DNA of 51,209 bases from an uncultured Verrucomicrobiota bacterium (lineage in GTDB: Bacteria > Verrucomicrobiota > Verrucomicrobiia > Chthoniobacterales > JACTMZ01). Location: the NCBI GenBank assembly GCA_903953565.1, contig CAJBKE010000033.1:1-51209 (forward strand). Reading direction: 5' to 3'. The notes beneath the pieces are model-generated. The model saw only the letters and a program-made list of their open reading frames with translations. It had not been told where the DNA came from and did no database searches. The position numbers were made by a program, and so were the translations under genes. Of the stretch, positions 42,485 through 49,401 are shown piece after piece; position 1 is the first letter of the stretch; each line of letters starts with the position of its first letter.

Positions 42485-43692
42485 CCAAGTGGAAGCTGGT
42501 GAAGGGCGGGGTCACCGCCGCCAAAGGTTTTCGTGCCTCGGCGGTTTTCGTCGGGATCAAGGCGGCCAATAAAGACCGCGAGGATATGGCGTTGGTCGCC
42601 TCCGAAGTGCCGGCGGTCGGCGCCGGTGTCTTCACGACGAACCGCGTCAAAGCCGCTCCGGTCCGCGTCTCACGGGCCCACCTGCGCTCGCCGCACTCCT
42701 GCGCCGTGCTGCTCAACAGCGGCAACGCCAACGCCTGCACCGGACCATGCGGCATTGCCGCGGCCAAAGCGCTCGCCGCCTCCATGGCCGAAGTCCTGCA
42801 TTGTGGCGTGCGCCGCGTGATGGTCTGTTCGACCGGTCGGATCGGCGTGCCGCTTCCGCTCGAAAAAATGACGGACAAACTTCCCGAGTTGGCCGCGCGA
42901 CTCTCGACCTCCGGCGGCGCGGCCGCGGCCAAGGCGATCATGACCAGTGACACCTATGCCAAGGAATACGCCGTGGAAGTCAAGTTGCCGGGGGGCAGTT
43001 TACGTGTCGGCGGCATGGCCAAAGGCGCGGGCATGATCGATCCGAACATGGCGACGATGCTTTGCGTCATCACAACCGATGCGAAGCTTTCCAAAGGCAC
43101 GCTGCAGAACGCGCTCCACCACGCGGTGGAGCGCAGTTTCAACCGTATCACGATCGACGGCGACATGAGCACGAACGACACGGTGCTGGCTTTGGCCAAC
43201 GGCGCATCGGGTGGTGTATCGATCAAAAACGGATCCCCCGAATATGCGCTCTTCACGGACGCGCTGAACGAAGTGTGCACGCGCCTGGCTTTCATGATCG
43301 TGCGCGATGGGGAGGGTGTTTCGAAGTTCGTCACCGTGCAGGTGCGCGGCGCCTCGAGTCTGCAGGCCGCGCGAAAAGTCGCCGAGGCGGTGGCCAATTC
43401 GACCTTGGTCAAATGCGCCTGGGCGGGCAACGACCCGAACTGGGGTCGCATCCTCGACGCTGCCGGCTATTGCGGGGTGCGCATTCGCGAGGAGTTGGTC
43501 GATATCTACTATGATGGTGTGGCTGCCGTGCGTGGGGGAACGGCCGCGCCGACGCCGAAAGACAAGTTGGTCAAAGCGGTTTCGGGCGACAAATTCACCG
43601 TGACCATCGACCTGCACCAAGGCAAAGCGTTCTACACGGTTTACACGACGGACCTGACCGAGAAATACGTGGAACTCAACCTGAGCGAGTAG
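42481..43692 (+). CDS. argJ: Glutamate N-acetyltransferase/N-acetylglutamate synthase (ArgJ)
   Basis: 403 residues. ArgJ transfers the acetyl group from N-acetylornithine to glutamate, and in some bacteria also from acetyl-CoA. NSGNANACTG (about 80-89) and the autocleavage site GMIDPNMATMLCVI (cleaved before Thr) with GDMSTNDTVLALANG are typical. It starts on the ATGA overlap with argC and ends one base before argB. Since argA is also present, an ArgJ limited to the recycling reaction is possible. Confidence 0.95.
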   Translation: MTKWKLVKGGVTAAKGFRASAVFVGIKAANKDREDMALVASEVPAVGAGVFTTNRVKAAPVRVSRAHLRSPHSCAVLLNSGNANACTGPCGIAAAKALAASMAEVLHCGVRRVMVCSTGRIGVPLPLEKMTDKLPELAARLSTSGGAAAAKAIMTSDTYAKEYAVEVKLPGGSLRVGGMAKGAGMIDPNMATMLCVITTDAKLSKGTLQNALHHAVERSFNRITIDGDMSTNDTVLALANGASGGVSIKNGSPEYALFTDALNEVCTRLAFMIVRDGEGVSKFVTVQVRGASSLQAARKVAEAVANSTLVKCAWAGNDPNWGRILDAAGYCGVRIREELVDIYYDGVAAVRGGTAAPTPKDKLVKAVSGDKFTVTIDLHQGKAFYTVYTTDLTEKYVELNLSE

Positions 43693-43693
43693 C

Positions 43694-44572
43694 ATGAGTC
43701 TGACCGATGCCAGTCTCCGCGCGGGAACATTGATTGAGGCGTTGCCCTATTTGCAAAAATTCCGCGGACAGACTTTTGTCATCAAATACGGCGGCAGCGC
43801 GATGGAAAGCGACGAGGCGGTGGAGCGCCTCCTGCGCGATGTCGTCTTCCTCGAAGCGGTGGGAATCAATCCTGTGCTTGTCCACGGCGGCGGCAAAGCG
43901 ATCAGCGCACGCATGCGCGAAGCCGGACTCACCGCGCGCTTCCTCAACGGCCTGCGCGTGACCGACGAGGCGTCCATCCGTATCGTGGAGGAGGTCCTCG
44001 ATCGCAAGGTCAATCCGCGCCTGGTCCAAACCATCGGCGAATTCGGCGGGCGGGCGCGCGGATTTTCCGGACGCGATGTGCTGCGCGCGGAAAAGTTGCC
44101 GCCGGTCGATGACGGCAAGGGCGGCACGGAAGACATCGGTTTTGTCGGGCGGGTCACCGGCGTCGAGAAGACGGCATTGGAAGAAGTCCTGCAGGAGGAG
44201 CACGTGCCGGTCGTTTCGCCAGTGGCGCGGGGGGCGGATGGATGCAGCTACAACATCAACGCCGACGAAGCGGCCGCGGCCATCGCAGGCGCGTTGCGCG
44301 CGGCCAAATTGATTTTTCTCAGCGATGTGCCGGGCATCATGCGCGATCGTGAGGATCCCGACTCGCTCGTGCCCACCGTGCGGGCCGATCAAGTCGATGC
44401 GCTCATCCGGCAAAAAGTGCTCGAGGGCGGCATGATTCCCAAAGTGCAGGGTGCCGTCGCGGCCTTGCGCAACGGGGTGGGGAAGACGCATATGATTGAC
44501 GGACGCCTTCCGCATGCTTTGTTGTTGGAAATATTCACCAATGAAGGCGTCGGCACCGAAATTATTGCTTAG
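43694..44572 (+). CDS. argB: N-acetylglutamate kinase
   Basis: 292 residues. The second step of arginine synthesis. VIKYGGSAM (about 29-37), NPVLVHGGGKAIS, SPVARGADG, YNINADEAAAAIAGAL and GGMIPKVQGAVAAL are the expected substrate and ATP contact segments. The separation of one base from argJ shows tight coupling. The 3' end overlaps the next gene's likely ATG by 32 bases. Confidence 0.96.
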   Translation: MSLTDASLRAGTLIEALPYLQKFRGQTFVIKYGGSAMESDEAVERLLRDVVFLEAVGINPVLVHGGGKAISARMREAGLTARFLNGLRVTDEASIRIVEEVLDRKVNPRLVQTIGEFGGRARGFSGRDVLRAEKLPPVDDGKGGTEDIGFVGRVTGVEKTALEEVLQEEHVPVVSPVARGADGCSYNINADEAAAAIAGALRAAKLIFLSDVPGIMRDREDPDSLVPTVRADQVDALIRQKVLEGGMIPKVQGAVAALRNGVGKTHMIDGRLPHALLLEIFTNEGVGTEIIA

Positions 44573-45689
44573 TGTTTTCCTCCTCGCGCTGGCGCTGGCT
44601 GCGTCCGCGCAGGCCGAGTTCCGTGGCGCGTGGATTTCCTCGGTGCACAATCTCGATTGGCCGTCGAAAAAAGGACTGCCCGCCGCCCAGCAGAAAGCGG
44701 AACTCGTCCGAACGCTCGACGCGGCCAAGTCGCTCGGACTGACCGATGTTTTTTTCCAGGTCCGCCCGGAAGGCGATGCGCTTTACCGCTCGTCGCTCGA
44801 GCCATGGAGCCGTTTTCTCACCGGCACACAGGGCAAAGATCCCGGATACGATCCGCTCGCGTTCTGCATCAGCGAGGCCGGCAAGCGCGGTATCCGCGTG
44901 CACGCGTGGTTCAATCCGTATCGGGCTTCGGTCAAGGCGGGTAATCCGCTCGCGTCGAATCACATGGCGCGTCGCTACAGTCCGTATGCCTACAAAGTCG
45001 GTTCCGTCGTTTGCATGGATCCCGGGTCTAAGGAGGTGCAGGACCACGTGGTCAAAGTGGTGGCCGATGTCGCCCGGCGCTACGATGTGGCTGGAATTCA
45101 TTTCGACGATTATTTTTATCCCTATCCCTCGGTCGGAAAGTTGCCAGACGGCAAAACCTACGAGCGTTACCGCGCGGGTGGAGGAACGCTCTCGGTCGGT
45201 GATTGGCGCCGCGACAATGTGAATCGTTTGATTGCGCGGTCCTCTCAGGCCGCGAAAGAAGCGCGCCCCGGGATTGTTTTCGGCGTCAGTCCGTTCGGTA
45301 TCTACACGAAGGGGCAGCCTTCGACGGTCAAAGCCGGACTCGACCAACTCAACGAGATTTACGCCGACCCGCTCAAGTGGATGCGCAGCGGTTGGGTGGA
45401 CTACATTGCACCGCAGCTTTATTGGAAGGACCAGTCCGACCAGTGCTTCACCAAGTTGCTCGAGTGGTGGCGCAGTCCGTCGGTCAATCCGCGTCGCGTG
45501 CCGGTATATCCCGGCATCGCCGCCTACCGCATGAGCGAGCAAGGCTGGCCCGCGCAGGAAATCGTGCGCCAAGTCGCTCTGTCCCGCACGGTAGGCAGCG
45601 GTCCGTCCGGACACGTTTTTTTCCGCATGGCCAATATGGTCAACAATACCAAGGGTATTTCGACCATGCTGAAAAAAGCGGGTTATTGA
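44541..45689 (+). CDS. GHL10-type secreted glycoside hydrolase-like protein
   Basis: 382 residues from the ATG at 44541, which gives a signal peptide (LLLSVFLLALALAASAQA). The mature protein opens EFRGAWISSVHNLDWP, the mark of the GHL10/DUF187 family (TIM-barrel glycosidase relatives, for example YngK). DVFFQVRPEGDALY, RGIRVHAWFNPYR, GIHFDDYFYPYP and WVDYIAPQLYW supply the barrel's acidic and aromatic groove residues. Its substrate is not known; cell-wall or polysaccharide glycans are likely. It overlaps argB by 32 bases, so it could be expressed with the arg genes or by chance reading. Confidence 0.88.
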   Translation: MKASAPKLLLSVFLLALALAASAQAEFRGAWISSVHNLDWPSKKGLPAAQQKAELVRTLDAAKSLGLTDVFFQVRPEGDALYRSSLEPWSRFLTGTQGKDPGYDPLAFCISEAGKRGIRVHAWFNPYRASVKAGNPLASNHMARRYSPYAYKVGSVVCMDPGSKEVQDHVVKVVADVARRYDVAGIHFDDYFYPYPSVGKLPDGKTYERYRAGGGTLSVGDWRRDNVNRLIARSSQAAKEARPGIVFGVSPFGIYTKGQPSTVKAGLDQLNEIYADPLKWMRSGWVDYIAPQLYWKDQSDQCFTKLLEWWRSPSVNPRRVPVYPGIAAYRMSEQGWPAQEIVRQVALSRTVGSGPSGHVFFRMANMVNNTKGISTMLKKAGY

Positions 45690-45701
45690 GCTGCAGTGCT
45701 C

Positions 45702-45722
45702 TTTGTAGTGGCGACGCTGTAA
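45702..45722. repeat. Possible degenerate half of a family A palindrome
   Basis: The segment starting TTTGTAGTGGCGACGCTGTA resembles the left arm of the family A palindromes (TTTGTAGCGGCGGTC) but is cut short and diverged. It lies in the 34-base gap between convergent GHL10 and hpnD. Homology is not certain. Confidence 0.3.
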
Positions 45723-45723
45723 T

Positions 45724-46551
45724 TCAAGCGGGTCGCAGGTAGAGGGCGCGCGCGATGGCCAATAGTTTCTCCGGCGCGGATAGTCTATAGCGCTTCTCCG
45801 CCACGCGCAGTCCATCATGCCGCATTTTCCGGAGCAAAGACCGGTAGATTGATGCCATGATCCGTGCCGGACGCAGGGCGCGGACATCTTCACCCGGTGA
45901 CAAGGCGGCCGCCTCGTCGAATAGTGTGTCCGTCTTCTCCGCAAAAGACTGCAAGTGGTCCTGCGCGTCATGTGGGAAAGACTCGACCCCCGCGGCTGAC
46001 AATTCATCCAGCGGATAGTAGACGCGTCCGCGTGCCAGATCCGATTTCGTGTCGCGCAGAATATTGGTGTATTGCAGTGCCCGCCCGAGTGTTTCGGCGT
46101 AGGCGGCGGCGCGCTCCGGATCCGCGCCGAAAATCGGCAGGCAAAGCTGTCCGACCGTGCCGGCCACGCGATGGCAGTAAAGATCCAGATCGGCACGCGC
46201 GGCCATGCGCACCGGTGCTGCCAAGTCGGTCGCCGTTCCGTCGAGCAAATCGCGGAGCAAGCTGCGATCCAGTCCGCGCCGCAGGATCAGGTCACGCAAG
46301 TTGTCCGGTAAGCCCCGCAAACCGGGATCACGGAAGGCCGCGCGCCACGCTTCGAGCGCGGCGTAGCGGTCCGTTTGCTCATGGCCTTCCGCGTCGGCAA
46401 TGTCATCGGCGCGGCGGCAAAATGCGTAGAGCGTTTCAAGGTCCTTGCGACGATCTGCAGGCAATAACCAGAAGGCTGGCACAAAGCTCGAATTGCTCGC
46501 GCGGACAATCGCCGCGGCCTCGAGGTGCGCAGGCGGAAGCAGGGGATTCAT
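45724..46551 (-). CDS. hpnD: Squalene/phytoene synthase family protein (HpnC/HpnD-like)
   Basis: 275 residues, one of the squalene/phytoene synthase-type enzymes that join two farnesyl diphosphates. The first Asp motif is in FCRRADDIADAEG (near residue 46), and the second in QYTNILRDTKSDLARGRVYYP. A hopanoid presqualene-diphosphate synthase (HpnD) fits best, but HpnC or phytoene synthase cannot be excluded without hpn neighbours. Its ATG overlaps the stop of the upstream degenerate ABC gene (ATGA), so the pair is co-translated. Confidence 0.85.
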   Translation of the reverse strand: MNPLLPPAHLEAAAIVRASNSSFVPAFWLLPADRRKDLETLYAFCRRADDIADAEGHEQTDRYAALEAWRAAFRDPGLRGLPDNLRDLILRRGLDRSLLRDLLDGTATDLAAPVRMAARADLDLYCHRVAGTVGQLCLPIFGADPERAAAYAETLGRALQYTNILRDTKSDLARGRVYYPLDELSAAGVESFPHDAQDHLQSFAEKTDTLFDEAAALSPGEDVRALRPARIMASIYRSLLRKMRHDGLRVAEKRYRLSAPEKLLAIARALYLRPA

Positions 46552-47216
46552 GCCGCGTCTAGTCTGCCCCCGGACATGCGGAGCACGCGGTCCGATGCAC
46601 TGATTGCGGGTCCATCCTGCCGTGCGCCCCAGACCACGGTGAGTCCGAGTTCGTCAACCGCGCGGCGGGCGAGAGGAACGAGGATTTCCTCGGCTGCGGG
46701 CGACTCGGCCAGAAGGAGCGGTGGGCGGTGAATGATCGCCCTGGCGAATGTGGCGATGGCCTGACGTTCGGGCGGGAGGTTGCCCACCGGCTGTTCCGCC
46801 TCGCCTTCCAAGCCGCAGAATTGCAGCGCGGCGAGTGTTTGCTCCGCCTGCTCGGCTTCGGTCGTGCCGCCGGCTTTGAGCACGGGGAAGGCGATGTTTT
46901 CCAGGACGCTGAGCGAAGGGAGCAGCGCGCAGGCCGGGAAAAGAAAACCGAACGTCCGCAGTCGCAAGGCATCGCGTTCACCGGCCGGCAAGGCCGTGGC
47001 CTTGGTCCCGCCCAGCCAGACTTCCCCCGCATCGGGTTCTTCGAGCAGCCCGAGCACATGGAGCAAAAGGTTTTTTCCGCAGCCTTCGGAGCCGCTCACG
47101 GCATGGAATTCACCCGAAAGAAATTCCGTGCTGACCCCGCGCACATGCGAGGCACCCTCACGCCAGAGCGGACGCATGCAGTGCAGATCGCGGCAATGGA
47201 GCAGGGGAGCGGTCAT
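46548..47216 (-). CDS. ABC-type ATPase with degenerate catalytic motifs (LolD-like)
   Basis: 222 residues with the overall pattern of a LolD/MacB-type ABC ATPase, yet nearly every catalytic motif is altered. Walker A reads GSEGCGKN (final Ser/Thr replaced by Asn), the Q-loop FGFLFPACALLP has Pro for Gln, the signature region is NLPPERQ, Walker B is LLLAES (Asp replaced by Ala), and the switch His is missing (WGARQD). The frame is intact and codon usage is ordinary. The protein probably binds partners rather than hydrolysing ATP. No permease gene is nearby. It is translated with hpnD. The ATG at 47216 gives the standard ABC start. Confidence 0.75.
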   Translation of the reverse strand: MTAPLLHCRDLHCMRPLWREGASHVRGVSTEFLSGEFHAVSGSEGCGKNLLLHVLGLLEEPDAGEVWLGGTKATALPAGERDALRLRTFGFLFPACALLPSLSVLENIAFPVLKAGGTTEAEQAEQTLAALQFCGLEGEAEQPVGNLPPERQAIATFARAIIHRPPLLLAESPAAEEILVPLARRAVDELGLTVVWGARQDGPAISASDRVLRMSGGRLDAA

Positions 47217-47305
47217 TGCACAAAACGGCATCCTGACCCTCGCCACCGCAAAATGCAGGAAGAATCTGTTGCGTGCTGCCCGCGGGCTCGTCACCCTCGC
47301 TGCGC

Positions 47306-47875
47306 ATGACGCTGGCCAACCAAATCACCCTGGTGCGCATTCTCCTCATCCCGGTGTTTGTCGTGTTCGCGGTTTACTACGCGGACAGCGTGCGCGGGGG
47401 CGTGGCGCAAGACTGGCTGCGTTGGTGCGCGGTGGCGGCCTTTGTCGTCGCCGCGGCGAGCGACGGACTCGACGGCTGGATCGCCCGCCGTTTCAACCAG
47501 CGCAGCGCCCTCGGTGTTGTTCTTGATCCCATCGCGGACAAGGGCCTGCTCCTCACCGCGATCATCACTCTGAGCTTTTATCCCTGGCCGGTCAGTCTGC
47601 CGCTCTGGTTTCCGGTCATCGTTATCGCACGCGATGTGGTTATCCTTGTCGGCTGCGGACTGCTCAAATTTTTCACCGGCGACGTGGAAGTGCGACCGAG
47701 TTTCCTCGGCAAAATGGCCACCGCCCTGCAGATGGCGGCCGTAGCTTGGGTCCTGCTGCAGATTCCGGAACAAAAGTGGATCGTCTGGGCGGCCGGGCTT
47801 TTTACCCTGCTCAGCGGTATCGGTTATATTTGGCGCGGCATGCACGCCATGGGAGGGGCGGCCAAAGCAGAATGA
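47306..47875 (+). CDS. pgsA: CDP-diacylglycerol-glycerol-3-phosphate phosphatidyltransferase
   Basis: 189 residues with four or so membrane segments. It makes phosphatidylglycerol phosphate, the precursor of phosphatidylglycerol and cardiolipin. The CDP-alcohol motif DGLDGWIARRFNQRSALGVVLDPIADK (about 51-77) contains the D-G-x2-A-R-x8-G-x3-D-x3-D pattern. The ATG at 47306 opens MTLANQITLVRILLIP, the usual PgsA start. The stop overlaps the der ATG (ATGA). Confidence 0.94.
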   Translation: MTLANQITLVRILLIPVFVVFAVYYADSVRGGVAQDWLRWCAVAAFVVAAASDGLDGWIARRFNQRSALGVVLDPIADKGLLLTAIITLSFYPWPVSLPLWFPVIVIARDVVILVGCGLLKFFTGDVEVRPSFLGKMATALQMAAVAWVLLQIPEQKWIVWAAGLFTLLSGIGYIWRGMHAMGGAAKAE

Positions 47876-49284
47876 AAAAAGCCGTTCTCGTCGGGCGCCC
47901 GAATGTCGGGAAATCCGCCCTGTTCAACCGTCTGGCCGGACGCCGAATTTCCATCGTCCACGACCAACCGGGCGTGACGCGCGACCGTATCGAGGCTTTG
48001 TGCAGTTTGGGTCGGGTGCCTTTCGGCATCGTCGACACCGGCGGTATCGGCGCATCGCCTGATCCCGATTTTGCCGAGGCCACGCACCGCGCGGCGGATG
48101 ATGCTCTGGAGGGTGCTGATGCGGTGCTGTTTGTCGTCGATGGAAAAGACGGACTGCTCCCCCTCGACACCGAACTGGCCGCCAAGTTGCGACGCGCCTC
48201 GCGTCCGGTCGTGCTCGTCGTCAACAAGCTCGACGACCCGAAACACGACGATCTCGAGGGCGAGTTCCTGCAACTCGGTTTCGACCGTGTGGTCGGGATC
48301 AGTGCGGTCCACGGACGCGGAACGGACGACTTGCTCTCCGCCGTGGGCGAAGCTTTCGGCGCGCAGGAACCCGGGTCAGAGCTTCCCGAAACCAAGATCC
48401 CCCCGCGCATCGTCATCATTGGACGTCCCAATGTCGGAAAATCCTCCCTGACCAACGCCCTGCTCGGACGCGACCGCGCCATCGTCAGCGATATTGCCGG
48501 CACGACGCGCGATGCGGTCGAGGTGCCCTGCGAGTTCGGCGGACGTCCCTACCTTTTGCTCGACACCGCGGGCATCCGGCACCGTTCGAGGCACAATACT
48601 TCGGTGGAAGTTTTCAGCGTCATGCGCTCGGAAGAGGCCATCCGCATGGCCGACGTTTGTGTGTTGGTCATCGACGCGCAGTCCGGCGTGACCGAGCAGG
48701 ACAAGCGCATCGCCGGCCTCATCCAAAAATCGCGCAAGGCGGTGGTTATTGCGGTGAACAAAGCCGACCTTCTCGACGCGGACTCCACCCGTCGTGAAGG
48801 TCTGAAAGAGCAACTCGCCGCTTGGCAATCGCAGTTGTTTTTCCTGCCCTACGCGCCGCTTGTCCTGCTTTCGGCCAAGACCGGCGACAATTTGAAGCGT
48901 CTCGGCACAACCGTGGAAAAAATGCGGCAGCACGCCACGCGTCGCCTCGGCACGGGCGAGCTGAACCGCGTGTTCCGGGATGCCATGACCCTCCACCCGC
49001 CGCCGATGCGCGGCACCCGCCGCCTGAAGGTTTTCTATGCCACGCAGCTCGAGGAATCCGCGCCGCGTCCGTTTGCCCCGGTAAAATTCCTGCTCTTCGT
49101 CAACGCCCCGGGGCTTCTCACCCCGACCTACGAAACGTATCTCGCCGCGCAGGTGCGCCGCGTGCGCGAGTATCCCGGGCTCCCGCTCATTTTCGAGCTG
49201 CGCGCCCGCCCCGAGTCGGAAAAGCGCGTCCGCACCCGCGGCGGCAAACGCCCGGCCAAACGTCCCGCCACGAAGCGCCGCTGA
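47872..49284 (+). CDS. der: Ribosome biogenesis GTPase Der (EngA)
   Basis: 470 residues with two tandem GTPase domains, each with the P-loop GRPNVGKS (about 8-15 and 182-189), a DTGG or DTAG switch II, and NKxD specificity motifs (NKLD and NKAD). The C-terminal KH-like domain follows. Der is essential for 50S ribosome assembly. The basic tail (TRGGKRPAKRPATKRR) is typical. Translation is coupled to pgsA by the ATGA overlap. Confidence 0.97.
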   Translation: MKKAVLVGRPNVGKSALFNRLAGRRISIVHDQPGVTRDRIEALCSLGRVPFGIVDTGGIGASPDPDFAEATHRAADDALEGADAVLFVVDGKDGLLPLDTELAAKLRRASRPVVLVVNKLDDPKHDDLEGEFLQLGFDRVVGISAVHGRGTDDLLSAVGEAFGAQEPGSELPETKIPPRIVIIGRPNVGKSSLTNALLGRDRAIVSDIAGTTRDAVEVPCEFGGRPYLLLDTAGIRHRSRHNTSVEVFSVMRSEEAIRMADVCVLVIDAQSGVTEQDKRIAGLIQKSRKAVVIAVNKADLLDADSTRREGLKEQLAAWQSQLFFLPYAPLVLLSAKTGDNLKRLGTTVEKMRQHATRRLGTGELNRVFRDAMTLHPPPMRGTRRLKVFYATQLEESAPRPFAPVKFLLFVNAPGLLTPTYETYLAAQVRRVREYPGLPLIFELRARPESEKRVRTRGGKRPAKRPATKRR

Positions 49285-49301
49285 TCGGCGTCCGCCGGAC
49301 T

Positions 49302-49316
49302 TGGCACGGACGTTGC
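49302..49316 (+). promoter_or_regulatory. Sigma-54 (RpoN) promoter of gltB
   Basis: TGGCAC (49302-49307), a 5-base gap (GGACG) and TTGC (49313-49316), preceded by T and followed by TTTT, is a perfect match to the -24/-12 consensus TGGCAC-N5-TTGC. Transcription would begin about 49327, leaving a leader of roughly 75 bases. It is absolutely placed in the der-gltB gap. No activator site was identified. Confidence 0.8.
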
Positions 49317-49401
49317 TTTTTAAGGCGCCGGGAGGCCACTTTTTCTTTGCGCCCCACACCGAAATCCATACCCTAAACGATCCGTCCGGTTCCGACCGGC
49401 T

